Shown piece by piece: positions 34,096-41,844 of a stretch of 64,000 nucleotides of DNA. The position numbers were made by a program, and so were the translations under genes. The stretch's first letter is position 1; each line of letters opens with the position of its first letter. The stretch comes from Oxalobacteraceae sp. CFBP 8761 (lineage in GTDB: Bacteria > Pseudomonadota > Gammaproteobacteria > Burkholderiales > Burkholderiaceae_D): NCBI GenBank assembly GCA_014841595.1, contig JACYUE010000002.1, positions 124,001 through 188,000 of the forward strand. The letters run 5' to 3'. A model generated the notes under the pieces. It was not told the DNA's origin and did no database searches. It saw only the letters and a list, made by a program, of their open reading frames with translations.

Positions 34096-34115
34096 ATGTG
34101 GGATAAATCTCACAT
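34096..34115. promoter_or_regulatory. Palindrome upstream of the RTX gene
   Basis: ATGTGGGATAAATCTCACAT is a near-perfect inverted repeat (ATGTG.GAT..ATC.CACAT) in the AT-rich gap between the divergently placed RTX start and the 2OG-oxygenase stop, about 92 bp upstream of the RTX ATG. It could be an operator. It is CRP-like in its TGTG/CACA ends, but the spacing is 10 rather than 8, so the binder is unknown. Confidence 0.4.
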
Positions 34116-34219
34116 TAAATAACAGAATGTTATTCATTTGCCCCGGCTCCCCATGGCAAAGATGACAGGAAATAACGAAAAACCGCTAAATGGTAAATAT
34201 CACCGTGGTACTGGAAGGA

Positions 34220-34921
34220 TCATTCAGCACTGCCGAACAGCGCCTCGGCGCGCTGGTACAGGATCCACGAGGTGGCGATGTACTTGTCACCGCTGACGGG
34301 CACATTGCCCCGGTGCGTGTGCGTGAAGCCCGCCGGTGCGATGACCAGCCGCCCTTGTTTGGGTGCGATCTTGCGGCCCTGATACAAAAACTCGGTCTCG
34401 CCGCCCTCGGCCACATCGTTCAGGTAGACCATCCACAGCAGCACCCGATGGAGCGATTCGCAGCTTGCGTTCTGCGGATAGATCTCGGAATGCCAGTGAT
34501 GATAGCCGCCGCTGCTGCGCAGGTATTTTTGCAGGTTGATCGTGCCGGGCCGGTACAGCACGCGCAGCAACTCATCAATGTTGGGCCGCCCCAGTTCGTC
34601 GAAGTTGGCCATCGACAGCACGGTTGGCACGCCCGTCACCGGATGTTCGAGCGTGGGCGAGAGTGACCCCATCAGCAGCATCCGGTAGCGCTCGGCGTAG
34701 GCAGCCAGGTGGCGCGCCATCGTGTCCACCAGGAGGCCCGTGGCGTCGGCCCACTCGGGATGCTGGTTGATCGTGATGTCGTAGCTGTCCTTCTTGACGA
34801 CATCGACGCCGTTGCCCGTTTGGCCGCGCACCACCTTGTCGCTGGCGTCGAAGCGCTTGATGAGCGCTTCACACTGCTGCGGGGTGAGCGCGTCGTCGTA
34901 GACGCCAATGAAGTCGTCCAT
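34220..34921 (-). CDS. 2OG-Fe(II) oxygenase (prolyl-4-hydroxylase-like)
   Basis: 233 residues without signal peptide. The double-stranded beta-helix core shows GGYHHWHSEIYP (proposed iron ligands H and E in H-S-E), WMVYLNDVAEGGETEFLY, and the distal AGFTHTHRGNVPVSG with the second His and a basic 2-oxoglutarate contact. Family members hydroxylate prolyl or other side chains using Fe(II), O2 and 2-oxoglutarate. The usual motif is HxD; here it reads HxE. It lies 3 bp behind the cobalamin adenosyltransferase gene and is probably co-transcribed; no functional link is evident. Confidence 0.85.
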   Translation of the reverse strand: MDDFIGVYDDALTPQQCEALIKRFDASDKVVRGQTGNGVDVVKKDSYDITINQHPEWADATGLLVDTMARHLAAYAERYRMLLMGSLSPTLEHPVTGVPTVLSMANFDELGRPNIDELLRVLYRPGTINLQKYLRSSGGYHHWHSEIYPQNASCESLHRVLLWMVYLNDVAEGGETEFLYQGRKIAPKQGRLVIAPAGFTHTHRGNVPVSGDKYIATSWILYQRAEALFGSAE

Positions 34922-34924
34922 GAC

Positions 34925-35479
34925 TTATCTGGCCTTGCGCTCGTGATTCCACAGCACGTCACTGCCACCCGCGAAGCGGTTCAGTACGCGCGCCAGCACG
35001 AACATCAGGTCGGACAGGCGATTGACGTACTGGCGCGGGTGCGCGTGAATCTCTTCTGCCTTCGACAGCGCGACGATCGCGCGTTCGGCGCGCCGGCACA
35101 CCGTGCGGCACAGGTGCGCCGTGGACGCCGCGCGTGAACCGGCCGGCAGGATGAATTCCTTCAGCACCGGCAGGTCGGCGTTGTATTTTTCGAGCATGGC
35201 GTCGAGGCGCAGTACATGTTCTTCCTTGATCATCTGGTAGCCCGGAATGCACAACTCGCCGCCCAGGTCGAACAGGTCGTGCTGGATGCCCACGAGCTCG
35301 TCGCGCAGATCCGGTGGCATGTCTTCGCACAGCAGCAGGCCGACAAAGGAATTGAGTTCGTCGACTTCGCCCAGCGCGTGGATGCGCGCGCTGTCCTTGC
35401 CGGTGCGGCTGCCGTCGCCGAGGCCCGTGCTGCCATCGTCGCCGGTGCGGGTTGCTATTTTTGAGAGGCGGTTGCCCAT
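34925..35479 (-). CDS. Cob(I)yrinic acid a,c-diamide / cobalamin adenosyltransferase, PduO type
   Basis: 184 residues. Signatures are KIATRTGDDGSTGLGDG (ATP-binding N-terminus), the R-H-x-L-G-E-like KDSARIHALGEVDELNSFVG, and the helical RAASTAHLCRTVCRRAERAI and YVNRLSDLMFVLARVLNR. It transfers the adenosyl group of ATP to cob(I)alamin, making coenzyme B12 in the cytoplasm. AAGAGAA precedes the ATG. No cobalamin riboswitch can be seen in the 80-bp gap to glcD, which is divergent. Confidence 0.92.
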   Translation of the reverse strand: MGNRLSKIATRTGDDGSTGLGDGSRTGKDSARIHALGEVDELNSFVGLLLCEDMPPDLRDELVGIQHDLFDLGGELCIPGYQMIKEEHVLRLDAMLEKYNADLPVLKEFILPAGSRAASTAHLCRTVCRRAERAIVALSKAEEIHAHPRQYVNRLSDLMFVLARVLNRFAGGSDVLWNHERKAR

Positions 35480-35524
35480 GATGTTCTCTTATGCAGTAGG
35501 GTGAAAATACGATGGCACGAGGAT

Positions 35525-35553
35525 ACGACAAAACCTGTCGATTTGCTTACAAT
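35525..35553 (+). promoter_or_regulatory. Candidate glcD promoter with start at the ATG
   Basis: ACGACA (35525-35530), a 17-bp spacer and TACAAT (35548-35553) form a plausible -35/-10 pair. The -10 ends 6 bases before the glcD ATG and no Shine-Dalgarno site is seen, so the mRNA may be leaderless, as suspected for uvrD in this window. Confidence 0.45.
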
Positions 35554-35559
35554 CGACCC

Positions 35560-37041
35560 ATGCCATCCCCGAATCCAGACCTGCATGACCGGCGCGCACA
35601 GGTTGTCGCCGCGCTGCTGGCGCGCGTGCCTGCGGCGTGCGTCCTGTTTGCACCCGAAGACACGCGGCCCTACGAATGCGATGGTCTGGCCGCGTATCGC
35701 CAGTTGCCGATGATCGTGACGCTGCCGACCGACGAAGAACAGGTGCTGGCGATCCTGGCCGTGTGCCGCGCGCTGAACGTGCCGGTGGTTCCGCGCGGTG
35801 CCGGTACCGGTCTGTCGGGCGGTGCGCTGCCGATCCACGATGGCGTCGTGCTCTCGACCGCGCGCATGAACGCCATTCAACGGGTCGATCATTTGGCGCG
35901 TACCGCCGTCGTGCAGCCGGGCGTGCGCAACCTGGCCATTTCCGAAGCCGCCGCCAGCCACGGCCTGTATTACGCGCCCGACCCGTCATCGCAGATCGCC
36001 TGCACGATCGGCGGCAACGTGGCCGAAAACGCGGGCGGCGTGCATTGCCTCAAATACGGCCTGACGATCCACAACGTGCTGCGCGTGCGTGTGGCCACGA
36101 TCGAGGGCGACATCGTCGAACTGGGTGGGGGCGCGCTCGATGCCCCGGGCCTGGATTTGCTGGCCGTGTTCATCGGCTCCGAAGGCATGCTCGGCATCGT
36201 CGTCGAAGTGACGGTAAAACTGGTGCCCAAGCCGGCGCTGGCGCAGGTCATCATGGCCTCGTTTGCCGACGTGGTCACTGCCGGCAATGCGGTGGCCGAC
36301 GTCATCGCGGCCGGCATCATCCCGGCGGGCCTCGAGATGATGGACCGTACCTCGGTGCGCATGGTCGAACCGTTCGTCAAGGCCGGCTACGACCTGGACG
36401 CCGCCGCGATCCTGCTGTGCGAAGCCGATGGCACCGCGCTCGAAGTGGCCGAAGAAATCAGCCGCATGAGCGCGGTGCTGGCGCGCGCCGGCGCCACGGC
36501 CATTACCGTCTCGCAGAGCGAAGCGGAGCGCGGGCGCTTCTGGTCGGGCCGCAAGAATGCGTTTCCGGCGGCGGGGCGCATCTCGCCCGATTACTACTGC
36601 ATGGACGGCACGATCCCGCGCAAGCAGCTCGCGCGCGTGCTGGCCGGGATCGCGGCGATGGAAGTCACGTACGGCCTGCGCTGCTCGAACGTGTTCCACG
36701 CCGGCGACGGCAATATGCATCCGCTGATCCTGTTCGACGCCAGCGTGCCGGGCGAATTCGATCGCGCCGAAGCGTTCGGCGCGGCGATCCTGGCGCTGTG
36801 CGTCGAGGTGGGCGGCACCATCACGGGCGAGCATGGCGTGGGTATGGAAAAGATCGGGTCGATGTGCGTGCAGTTCGGGCGCAAGGAGCTCGACGCCTTC
36901 TTCGCCGTCAAGCACGCGTTCGATCCGTGCGCGCTGCTCAATCCCGACAAGGCCATTCCCACGCCGCACCGCTGCGCCGAATTCGGCAAGCTGCACGTGC
37001 ACCACGGGCAGGTGCCGTTTCCCGACCTGCCGCGCTTCTGA
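35560..37041 (+). CDS. glcD: Glycolate oxidase FAD-linked subunit
   Basis: 493 residues from ATG 35560. The PCMH-type FAD-binding domain shows PVVPRGAGTGLSGGALP, NVAENAGGVHCLKYGLT and GSEGMLGIVVEVTVKL; the C-terminal catalytic domain shows CSNVFHAGDGNMHPLI and GGTITGEHGVGMEK. With GlcE and GlcF it oxidises glycolate (or D-lactate-like 2-hydroxy acids) to glyoxylate at the inner membrane. Its stop overlaps the glcE start (TGATG). Upstream is a possible leaderless promoter; no GlcC-type regulator is adjacent. Confidence 0.95.
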   Translation: MPSPNPDLHDRRAQVVAALLARVPAACVLFAPEDTRPYECDGLAAYRQLPMIVTLPTDEEQVLAILAVCRALNVPVVPRGAGTGLSGGALPIHDGVVLSTARMNAIQRVDHLARTAVVQPGVRNLAISEAAASHGLYYAPDPSSQIACTIGGNVAENAGGVHCLKYGLTIHNVLRVRVATIEGDIVELGGGALDAPGLDLLAVFIGSEGMLGIVVEVTVKLVPKPALAQVIMASFADVVTAGNAVADVIAAGIIPAGLEMMDRTSVRMVEPFVKAGYDLDAAAILLCEADGTALEVAEEISRMSAVLARAGATAITVSQSEAERGRFWSGRKNAFPAAGRISPDYYCMDGTIPRKQLARVLAGIAAMEVTYGLRCSNVFHAGDGNMHPLILFDASVPGEFDRAEAFGAAILALCVEVGGTITGEHGVGMEKIGSMCVQFGRKELDAFFAVKHAFDPCALLNPDKAIPTPHRCAEFGKLHVHHGQVPFPDLPRF

Positions 37042-38099
37042 TGAATACCATTGAACACTTCCAGCAGCAGGTCAGGGCGGCCGCCGCCAGCGGGCAGCCG
37101 CTGCGCATCCGTGGCGGCGGCACCAAGGACTGGTATGGCGGCGCGCCGTCTGGCGCCATCCTCGACACGCGCGCCCATGCGGGCATCGTCGACTACGAGC
37201 CGACCGAACTGGTGATCACGGCGCGCTGCGGCACGCCGCTGGCCGAGATCGAAGCCGCGCTGGCCGAACGCAACCAGATGCTGGCGTTCGAGCCACCGCA
37301 CTTCGGCCCGCACGCCACGCTGGGCGGCGTGATTGCCAGCGGCTTGTGCGGCCCGCGCCGCGCGACCAGTGGCGCCGCGCGTGACTTCGTGCTGGGCGCC
37401 ACGCTGCTTGATGGCCGCGGCGACGTACTGGCCTTCGGCGGGCGCGTCATGAAGAACGTGGCCGGCTACGATGTCTCGCGCATGCTGGCCGGTTCGCTCG
37501 GCACGCTGGGCGTGCTGCTGGAAGTCTCGGTCAAGGTGCTGCCACGGCCGTTTGCCGAAACGACGCTGCGGTTTGCACTGAACGAGATCGACGCGCTGCG
37601 ATCCCTGAACACGTGGGGCGGCCAGCCCTTGCCGATCTCGGCCAGTGCCTGGGTCGACGGCGAGCTGGCGCTGCGTTTGTCGGGCGCCGAGGCAGCGGTC
37701 GATGCCGCCGTGCGGGGCCTCGGTGGCGAGGTGATGCCGGAGCCCGATGCGTTCTGGCACGCCGTGCGCGAACAACGCACGGCGTTTTTTGACGGCTACG
37801 GTGCGCTGTGGCGCCTGTCGGTGCCATCCACCACGGGCGCGCTGGTGCTGGGCGGCGCGCAGATGATCGAATGGGGCGGCGCCCAGCGCTGGTTGCGCGC
37901 CGATGGTGATGCGATTACCGCGCAGACGATCCGGCGCACCGCGCAGGCCTGTGGCGGCCATGCGACGCTGTTCCGCGGCGGCGACAAGTCGGCCGGCGTG
38001 TTCCAGCCACTGGCGCCAGCGCTGGCGCGCATCCATGCGCGCATGAAAGACGCGTTCGATCCCGCGCATATCTTCAACCCCGGTCGCATGTACCCATAA
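37041..38099 (+). CDS. glcE: Glycolate oxidase subunit GlcE
   Basis: 352 residues. The FAD-binding half resembles that of GlcD but is shorter: LRIRGGGTKDWYGG, FGPHATLGGVIASGLCGPRR and GRVMKNVAGYDVSRMLAGS, with the C-terminal FNPGRMYP. GlcE is the second flavin-binding subunit of the complex. It starts inside the glcD stop (TGATG) and ends 12 bp before glcF, so the three are one operon. Confidence 0.94.
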   Translation: MNTIEHFQQQVRAAAASGQPLRIRGGGTKDWYGGAPSGAILDTRAHAGIVDYEPTELVITARCGTPLAEIEAALAERNQMLAFEPPHFGPHATLGGVIASGLCGPRRATSGAARDFVLGATLLDGRGDVLAFGGRVMKNVAGYDVSRMLAGSLGTLGVLLEVSVKVLPRPFAETTLRFALNEIDALRSLNTWGGQPLPISASAWVDGELALRLSGAEAAVDAAVRGLGGEVMPEPDAFWHAVREQRTAFFDGYGALWRLSVPSTTGALVLGGAQMIEWGGAQRWLRADGDAITAQTIRRTAQACGGHATLFRGGDKSAGVFQPLAPALARIHARMKDAFDPAHIFNPGRMYP

Positions 38100-38111
38100 G
38101 GCGCATAAGAC

Positions 38112-39344
38112 ATGCAAACCACTCTGGCCGATTTCATCAAGGGCACGCGCGAGGGCAGCGAGGCCGAGGCGATCCTGCGATCCTGCGTGCACTGCGGCTT
38201 TTGCACCGCCACCTGCCCGACGTACCAGTTGCTGGGCGACGAACTCGATGGCCCGCGCGGGCGCATCTACCTGATCAAGAACGTGCTCGAAGGCGCCGAG
38301 CCGACCCGCAAGACCCAGTTGCACCTGGACCGCTGCCTGACGTGCCTGAATTGCGAAACCACGTGCCCGTCGGGCGTCAAATACGGGCGCCTGCTCGACA
38401 TCGGCCGCAAGCTGGTCGACGAGCGCGTCGCGCGGCCCCTGGGCGAGCGGCTCACGCGCACGACGCTCAAGGCCTGCCTGCCGCGCGCGGGCCTGGCCAC
38501 GCCCGCATTCAGGGCAGGCCGCCTGCTGCGGCCCCTGTTGCCGGAGAAGCTGCAAGCCAAGTTGCCGTCCGTGCGCGCCGCCGGCCGCTGGCCGACACGC
38601 ATCCATCCGCGCAAGATGCTGGTGCTCGATGGCTGCGTGCAGCCCGGGATGGCGCCGAACATCAATGCCGCCGCCGCGCGCGTGCTCGATGCGTTGGGCG
38701 TGCAGCTGACCGTGGCGTCCAAGGCCGGCTGCTGCGGCGCGTTGCGCTATCACATGAACGACCAGGACGGCGGGCTGGATGACATGCGCCGCAATATCGA
38801 CGCCTGGTGGCCCAGCGTTGAAAACGGCGCGGTCGAGGCGATCGTCATGACCGCCTCGGGCTGCGGCGTCACCGTCAAGGAATACGGCCACCTGCTGGCA
38901 CATGATCCGGCGTATGCCGCCAAGGCCGAACAAATCAGCGCAATGACGCGCGACCTGTCGGAAGTCCTGGCCCTATTTCAGGACCGGATCGCCGCACTGT
39001 CAAAAGGGAAGGGCGGCCCGCCCGTGGCGTACCACCCGCCGTGCACGCTGCAGCATGGCCAGCAGATCCGTGGCAAGGTCGAGGGCGTGCTGCAGGCGGC
39101 CGGCGTGGACGTGGTGCTGTGCGCCGACAACCACCTGTGCTGCGGCTCGGCCGGCACCTATTCGGTGCTGCAGCCGGCCATCTCGCTCGCGCTGCGCGAG
39201 CGCAAGCTGGCCAGCCTGGCCGCGACGGGGGCTGACCACATCGTGTCGGCCAATATCGGGTGCATCGCGCATTTGCAGGCGGGGACCGGGACGCCCGTGA
39301 CGCACTGGATCGAGCTGCTGGATCGGATCTGTACAGCAGACTGA
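38112..39344 (+). CDS. glcF: Glycolate oxidase iron-sulfur subunit
   Basis: 410 residues. Two 4Fe-4S motifs are visible, CVHCGFCTATCPTY and CLTCLNCETTCPSG. Two CCG-type domains follow, with AGCCGALRYHMND and NHLCCGSAGTYS. GlcF passes electrons from the flavin subunits to the membrane quinone pool. It is the last recognised glc gene; a small gene follows after 56 bp without a terminator. Confidence 0.95.
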   Translation: MQTTLADFIKGTREGSEAEAILRSCVHCGFCTATCPTYQLLGDELDGPRGRIYLIKNVLEGAEPTRKTQLHLDRCLTCLNCETTCPSGVKYGRLLDIGRKLVDERVARPLGERLTRTTLKACLPRAGLATPAFRAGRLLRPLLPEKLQAKLPSVRAAGRWPTRIHPRKMLVLDGCVQPGMAPNINAAAARVLDALGVQLTVASKAGCCGALRYHMNDQDGGLDDMRRNIDAWWPSVENGAVEAIVMTASGCGVTVKEYGHLLAHDPAYAAKAEQISAMTRDLSEVLALFQDRIAALSKGKGGPPVAYHPPCTLQHGQQIRGKVEGVLQAAGVDVVLCADNHLCCGSAGTYSVLQPAISLALRERKLASLAATGADHIVSANIGCIAHLQAGTGTPVTHWIELLDRICTAD

Positions 39345-39400
39345 CAGGGGCCGTGGTAGCATCGCCCCGACCCCAGCAACGAACACCAGCAGGAACGATC

Positions 39401-39715
39401 TTGAGCTTTACCTTTCAACTCGTGCGCGAGGACGAAGACAGTCCGCGCGCCATCGTCTTCGAAGACAGCAGCACCCCGGGCCTCGTGCCGGTATGGGAGG
39501 CCGCCGGTGTCTACGACGCGCTCTACAACAGCGATGGCCAGTTGGCGCGCGACGTGTCGCGCCGGCTGGCGTACGGCGTCGATCGCCTGAACGACGACCC
39601 CGGGCTTGCCAGCCTGCTGCCGCCCGGCCTGTCGATGGATGTGGCGATCCGCTTTCTGGATAACGTCACCCGCGCCTGCATCACCCACGGCGCGGCCCGC
39701 ATTCAGACGCGATAA
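39401..39715 (+). CDS. Small hypothetical protein
   Basis: 104 residues from a TTG at 39401, 6 nt after AGGAA; no ATG is available in a suitable place. It begins SFTFQLVREDEDSPRAIVFE and is acidic, without signal peptide or membrane segment; LPPGLSMDVAIRFLDNVTRA forms the most conserved-looking part. I do not recognise the family. It follows glcF and precedes two exported genes on the same strand. Confidence 0.6.
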   Translation: MSFTFQLVREDEDSPRAIVFEDSSTPGLVPVWEAAGVYDALYNSDGQLARDVSRRLAYGVDRLNDDPGLASLLPPGLSMDVAIRFLDNVTRACITHGAARIQTR

Positions 39716-39787
39716 GATTGCCCTATGGTCATTCGGGGCAAGGGCTTGTACCATAGGAGCGTTCTGCTCGCCAAATGAAAGAGTTTT

Positions 39788-40252
39788 ATGACCTTGCCTA
39801 TCCTTTCCCGCACGCTGTGCCTGACCCTGTTCGCTGCGGCCTGCAATGCGCCTGCGCAGGCTGACAGCTTCGCGTCGTCCGCGTCCAGCGCCGGCTCGGC
39901 GTCGTCGGCCAGCATTTCCGATTCGGTCAGCGGTTCCAGCAACAGCTCGAGCGACAACGACAAGGTCGCTGCCGGCCAGTACCGCGTGATCAACATCGCG
40001 CACGCCCCGAACAAGCCCGACACCACCCGCCTGACCCTGCGCGCGACTGCTGCCGGCCAGGCGCGTTCGTTCGAGCTCGACGTCCCCAACCGCGCCCTCG
40101 CGACGCGCACCGTGATCGCGGGCGACGTGGTCCAGGTCAATGAGCGCGCTTACGGCTATGAATTCGCCTACGCCGACACCCAGCGGCCGTTCTTCCTGGC
40201 GCTGCAGGACGAGTGGTACCGCGAACTGGGCTCGCGCAAAGTCACGATCTGA
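39788..40252 (+). CDS. Serine-rich exported hypothetical protein
   Basis: 154 residues from ATG 39788 (GAAAGAG upstream). A signal peptide (LCLTLFAAACNAPAQA) is followed by a Ser-rich linker (SFASSASSAGSASSASISDS and more Ser to about residue 55) and a small beta-rich domain (AGQYRVINIAHAPN, TRLTLRATAAGQ, GDVVQVNERAYGYEFAY). The Cys in AAACNAP might be a lipobox, but it is followed by Asn and the preceding residues fit only loosely. Its stop overlaps the next ATG (TGATG), so it is made with the DUF2145 protein. Confidence 0.72.
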   Translation: MTLPILSRTLCLTLFAAACNAPAQADSFASSASSAGSASSASISDSVSGSSNSSSDNDKVAAGQYRVINIAHAPNKPDTTRLTLRATAAGQARSFELDVPNRALATRTVIAGDVVQVNERAYGYEFAYADTQRPFFLALQDEWYRELGSRKVTI

Positions 40253-41151
40253 TGCTCGTGCGCCAGGCCGCGCTGGCGCTGCTGTTGTGTGCGAGCGGCA
40301 GTGCCTGGGCCGGCTTTCCCACCTTTTGCGAACGCTCGCGCGACCTCAGCGCGACCGAGCAGGACCGCGTGCTGCGCTTTGCCGGCGTGGTCAAGCAGGA
40401 GCTGGCGCGCTCGAACGGCAAGGTCGCCCTGATCGCGCGCGCCGGCACGGACCTGAGCCGCTTCGATCTGGTGTATTCACACGCCGGCGTCGCACTGCGC
40501 GACACGCCGGACAGCCCGTGGGCCGTGCGCCAGCTGTACTACGAGTGCGACGAGGCGCGTCCGTACATCTTCGACCAGGGCATCGCCGGCTTTGCGCTGG
40601 GCGCCGACGCACCGGGCAAGGGCCATATTGCCTTGTTGTTCCTGCCGGATGATGACAGCGCATCGCTCGAACGCGCCGCCCGCGACAAGGCACTGGCGCT
40701 GGCGCTGCTGGCCGGTCAATACAGTGCCAACGCCTATGCGTACGGCACCAAATACCAGAACTGCAACCAGTGGGTGGCCGAGCTGATGGCCAGCGCCTGG
40801 GGCGGCGCGGCAGGTGAGGGTAACGCGCGGAAAAAAGCGCAGGCCTGGTTGCGCGCCAACGATTACGTCCCCGGTCCGGTCAGGGTGCCATCGCACTTCA
40901 CGATGTTCGCCGGGCAGTTCGTGCCGCTCGTGCACGTGGATGACCACCCGGTGGAGGACCTGCACGCGCTGTCGCTGCAGGTCAGCGTGCCAGCCTCGAT
41001 CGAAGCGTTCGTACAGCGCCGCGCGCCCGAGACGCAGCGCGTGGAAATCTGCCACGACGAACGCCGCATCGTTGTGCGGCGCGGCTGGACGCCGCTGGGC
41101 GCAAGCTGCGAGCCGCAGCCGGGTGACGAAGTGATTGCCATTGCGCCTTGA
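40252..41151 (+). CDS. Exported DUF2145 protein, possible permuted NlpC/P60-type hydrolase
   Basis: 299 residues from ATG 40252, coupled to the preceding gene. Signal peptide AALALLLCASGSAWA. The DUF2145 core contains FDLVYSHAGVALRD (H77) and YGTKYQNCNQWVAELM (C171). A His in an S-H-[AV]-G strand followed later by a Cys in an N-C helix is the order seen in circularly permuted NlpC/P60 proteins (YiiX/LRAT type), so I propose a cysteine hydrolase acting in the periplasm; this is inference. The C-terminal part (VSVPASIEAFVQRRAPETQR, PGDEVIAIAP) is a separate beta-rich extension. DUF2145 has no assigned function that I know of. Confidence 0.82.
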   Translation: MLVRQAALALLLCASGSAWAGFPTFCERSRDLSATEQDRVLRFAGVVKQELARSNGKVALIARAGTDLSRFDLVYSHAGVALRDTPDSPWAVRQLYYECDEARPYIFDQGIAGFALGADAPGKGHIALLFLPDDDSASLERAARDKALALALLAGQYSANAYAYGTKYQNCNQWVAELMASAWGGAAGEGNARKKAQAWLRANDYVPGPVRVPSHFTMFAGQFVPLVHVDDHPVEDLHALSLQVSVPASIEAFVQRRAPETQRVEICHDERRIVVRRGWTPLGASCEPQPGDEVIAIAP

Positions 41152-41163
41152 GCGCTGCCGCAA

Positions 41164-41652
41164 TCAGACCTCGTTCGCCAGCACCTTCTCGATATCGCCG
41201 CCCAGGTCTTCCGGCTTGGTGGTGGGCGCATAGCGCGTAACGACCGCGCCTTCGCGGTTGACGAGGAACTTGGTGAAGTTCCATTTGACCGCTTCGGTGC
41301 CCAGCACGCCGGGCGCTTCGCCCTTCAGAAAGCGAAACAGCGGATGCGCGTCGTCGCCGTTGACGTCGACCTTGGCGAACATCGGGAACGTCACGCCATA
41401 GTTCTTTTCGCAGAAGGCGCCGATCGCTGCCTCGTCGCCTGGTTCCTGGTGTCCGAACTGGTTGCACGGAAAGCCCAGCACCACGAGGCCCTCGTCGGCA
41501 TAGCGGCGCTGCAGCGCTTCGAGCCCCTGGTATTGCGGCGTGAAGCCGCAGGCGCTGGCCGTATTGACGATCAGGAGCGCCTTGCCGCGGTAGCGCTGCA
41601 GGTCGACCGGCTGACCGTCGAGGGCAGTGGCGTTGAAATCGTAGGCATTCAT
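41164..41652 (-). CDS. Glutathione peroxidase (Cys type)
   Basis: 162 residues from ATG 41652 with AAGGAG upstream. The catalytic tetrad is visible as C35 (TASACGFTPQY), Q65 (GFPCNQFGHQEPG) and W123 with Asn in VKWNFTKFLV. Cys replaces selenocysteine. Such short bacterial enzymes (BtuE-like) reduce hydroperoxides, often with thioredoxin rather than glutathione. It converges on the DUF2145 gene with 12 bp between the stops. Confidence 0.94.
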   Translation of the reverse strand: MNAYDFNATALDGQPVDLQRYRGKALLIVNTASACGFTPQYQGLEALQRRYADEGLVVLGFPCNQFGHQEPGDEAAIGAFCEKNYGVTFPMFAKVDVNGDDAHPLFRFLKGEAPGVLGTEAVKWNFTKFLVNREGAVVTRYAPTTKPEDLGGDIEKVLANEV

Positions 41653-41844
41653 TGAGGTCTCCTTGTTGTAAACGATGCAGTTTACGCTACTGCAGGGGGG
41701 CGCACGGCAGAGCGCTGGCCCCGGCGTCATCGGTTGGCCGATCGATGCTGTGGCATTTGAACCGTCTTAGCATTTCTTAACAAATTCCGGGCTCGACGCA
41801 TGCGACAATCACGCTCGTTCAAACGTCCCGTTACCCAGGTATTC

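Noticed and set aside
34096..34115. CRP site upstream of the RTX gene
   Set aside because: TGTG and CACA are separated by 10 bases instead of 8, so it was kept only as an unassigned palindrome.
35480..35559. Cobalamin riboswitch before the adenosyltransferase gene
   Set aside because: The gap is only 80 bp and lacks the conserved B12-box type sequence; too short for the aptamer.
36594..38933. 779-residue open frame antisense to glcD/glcE/glcF
   Set aside because: It spans three well-supported genes and has the low-information composition of a shadow frame.
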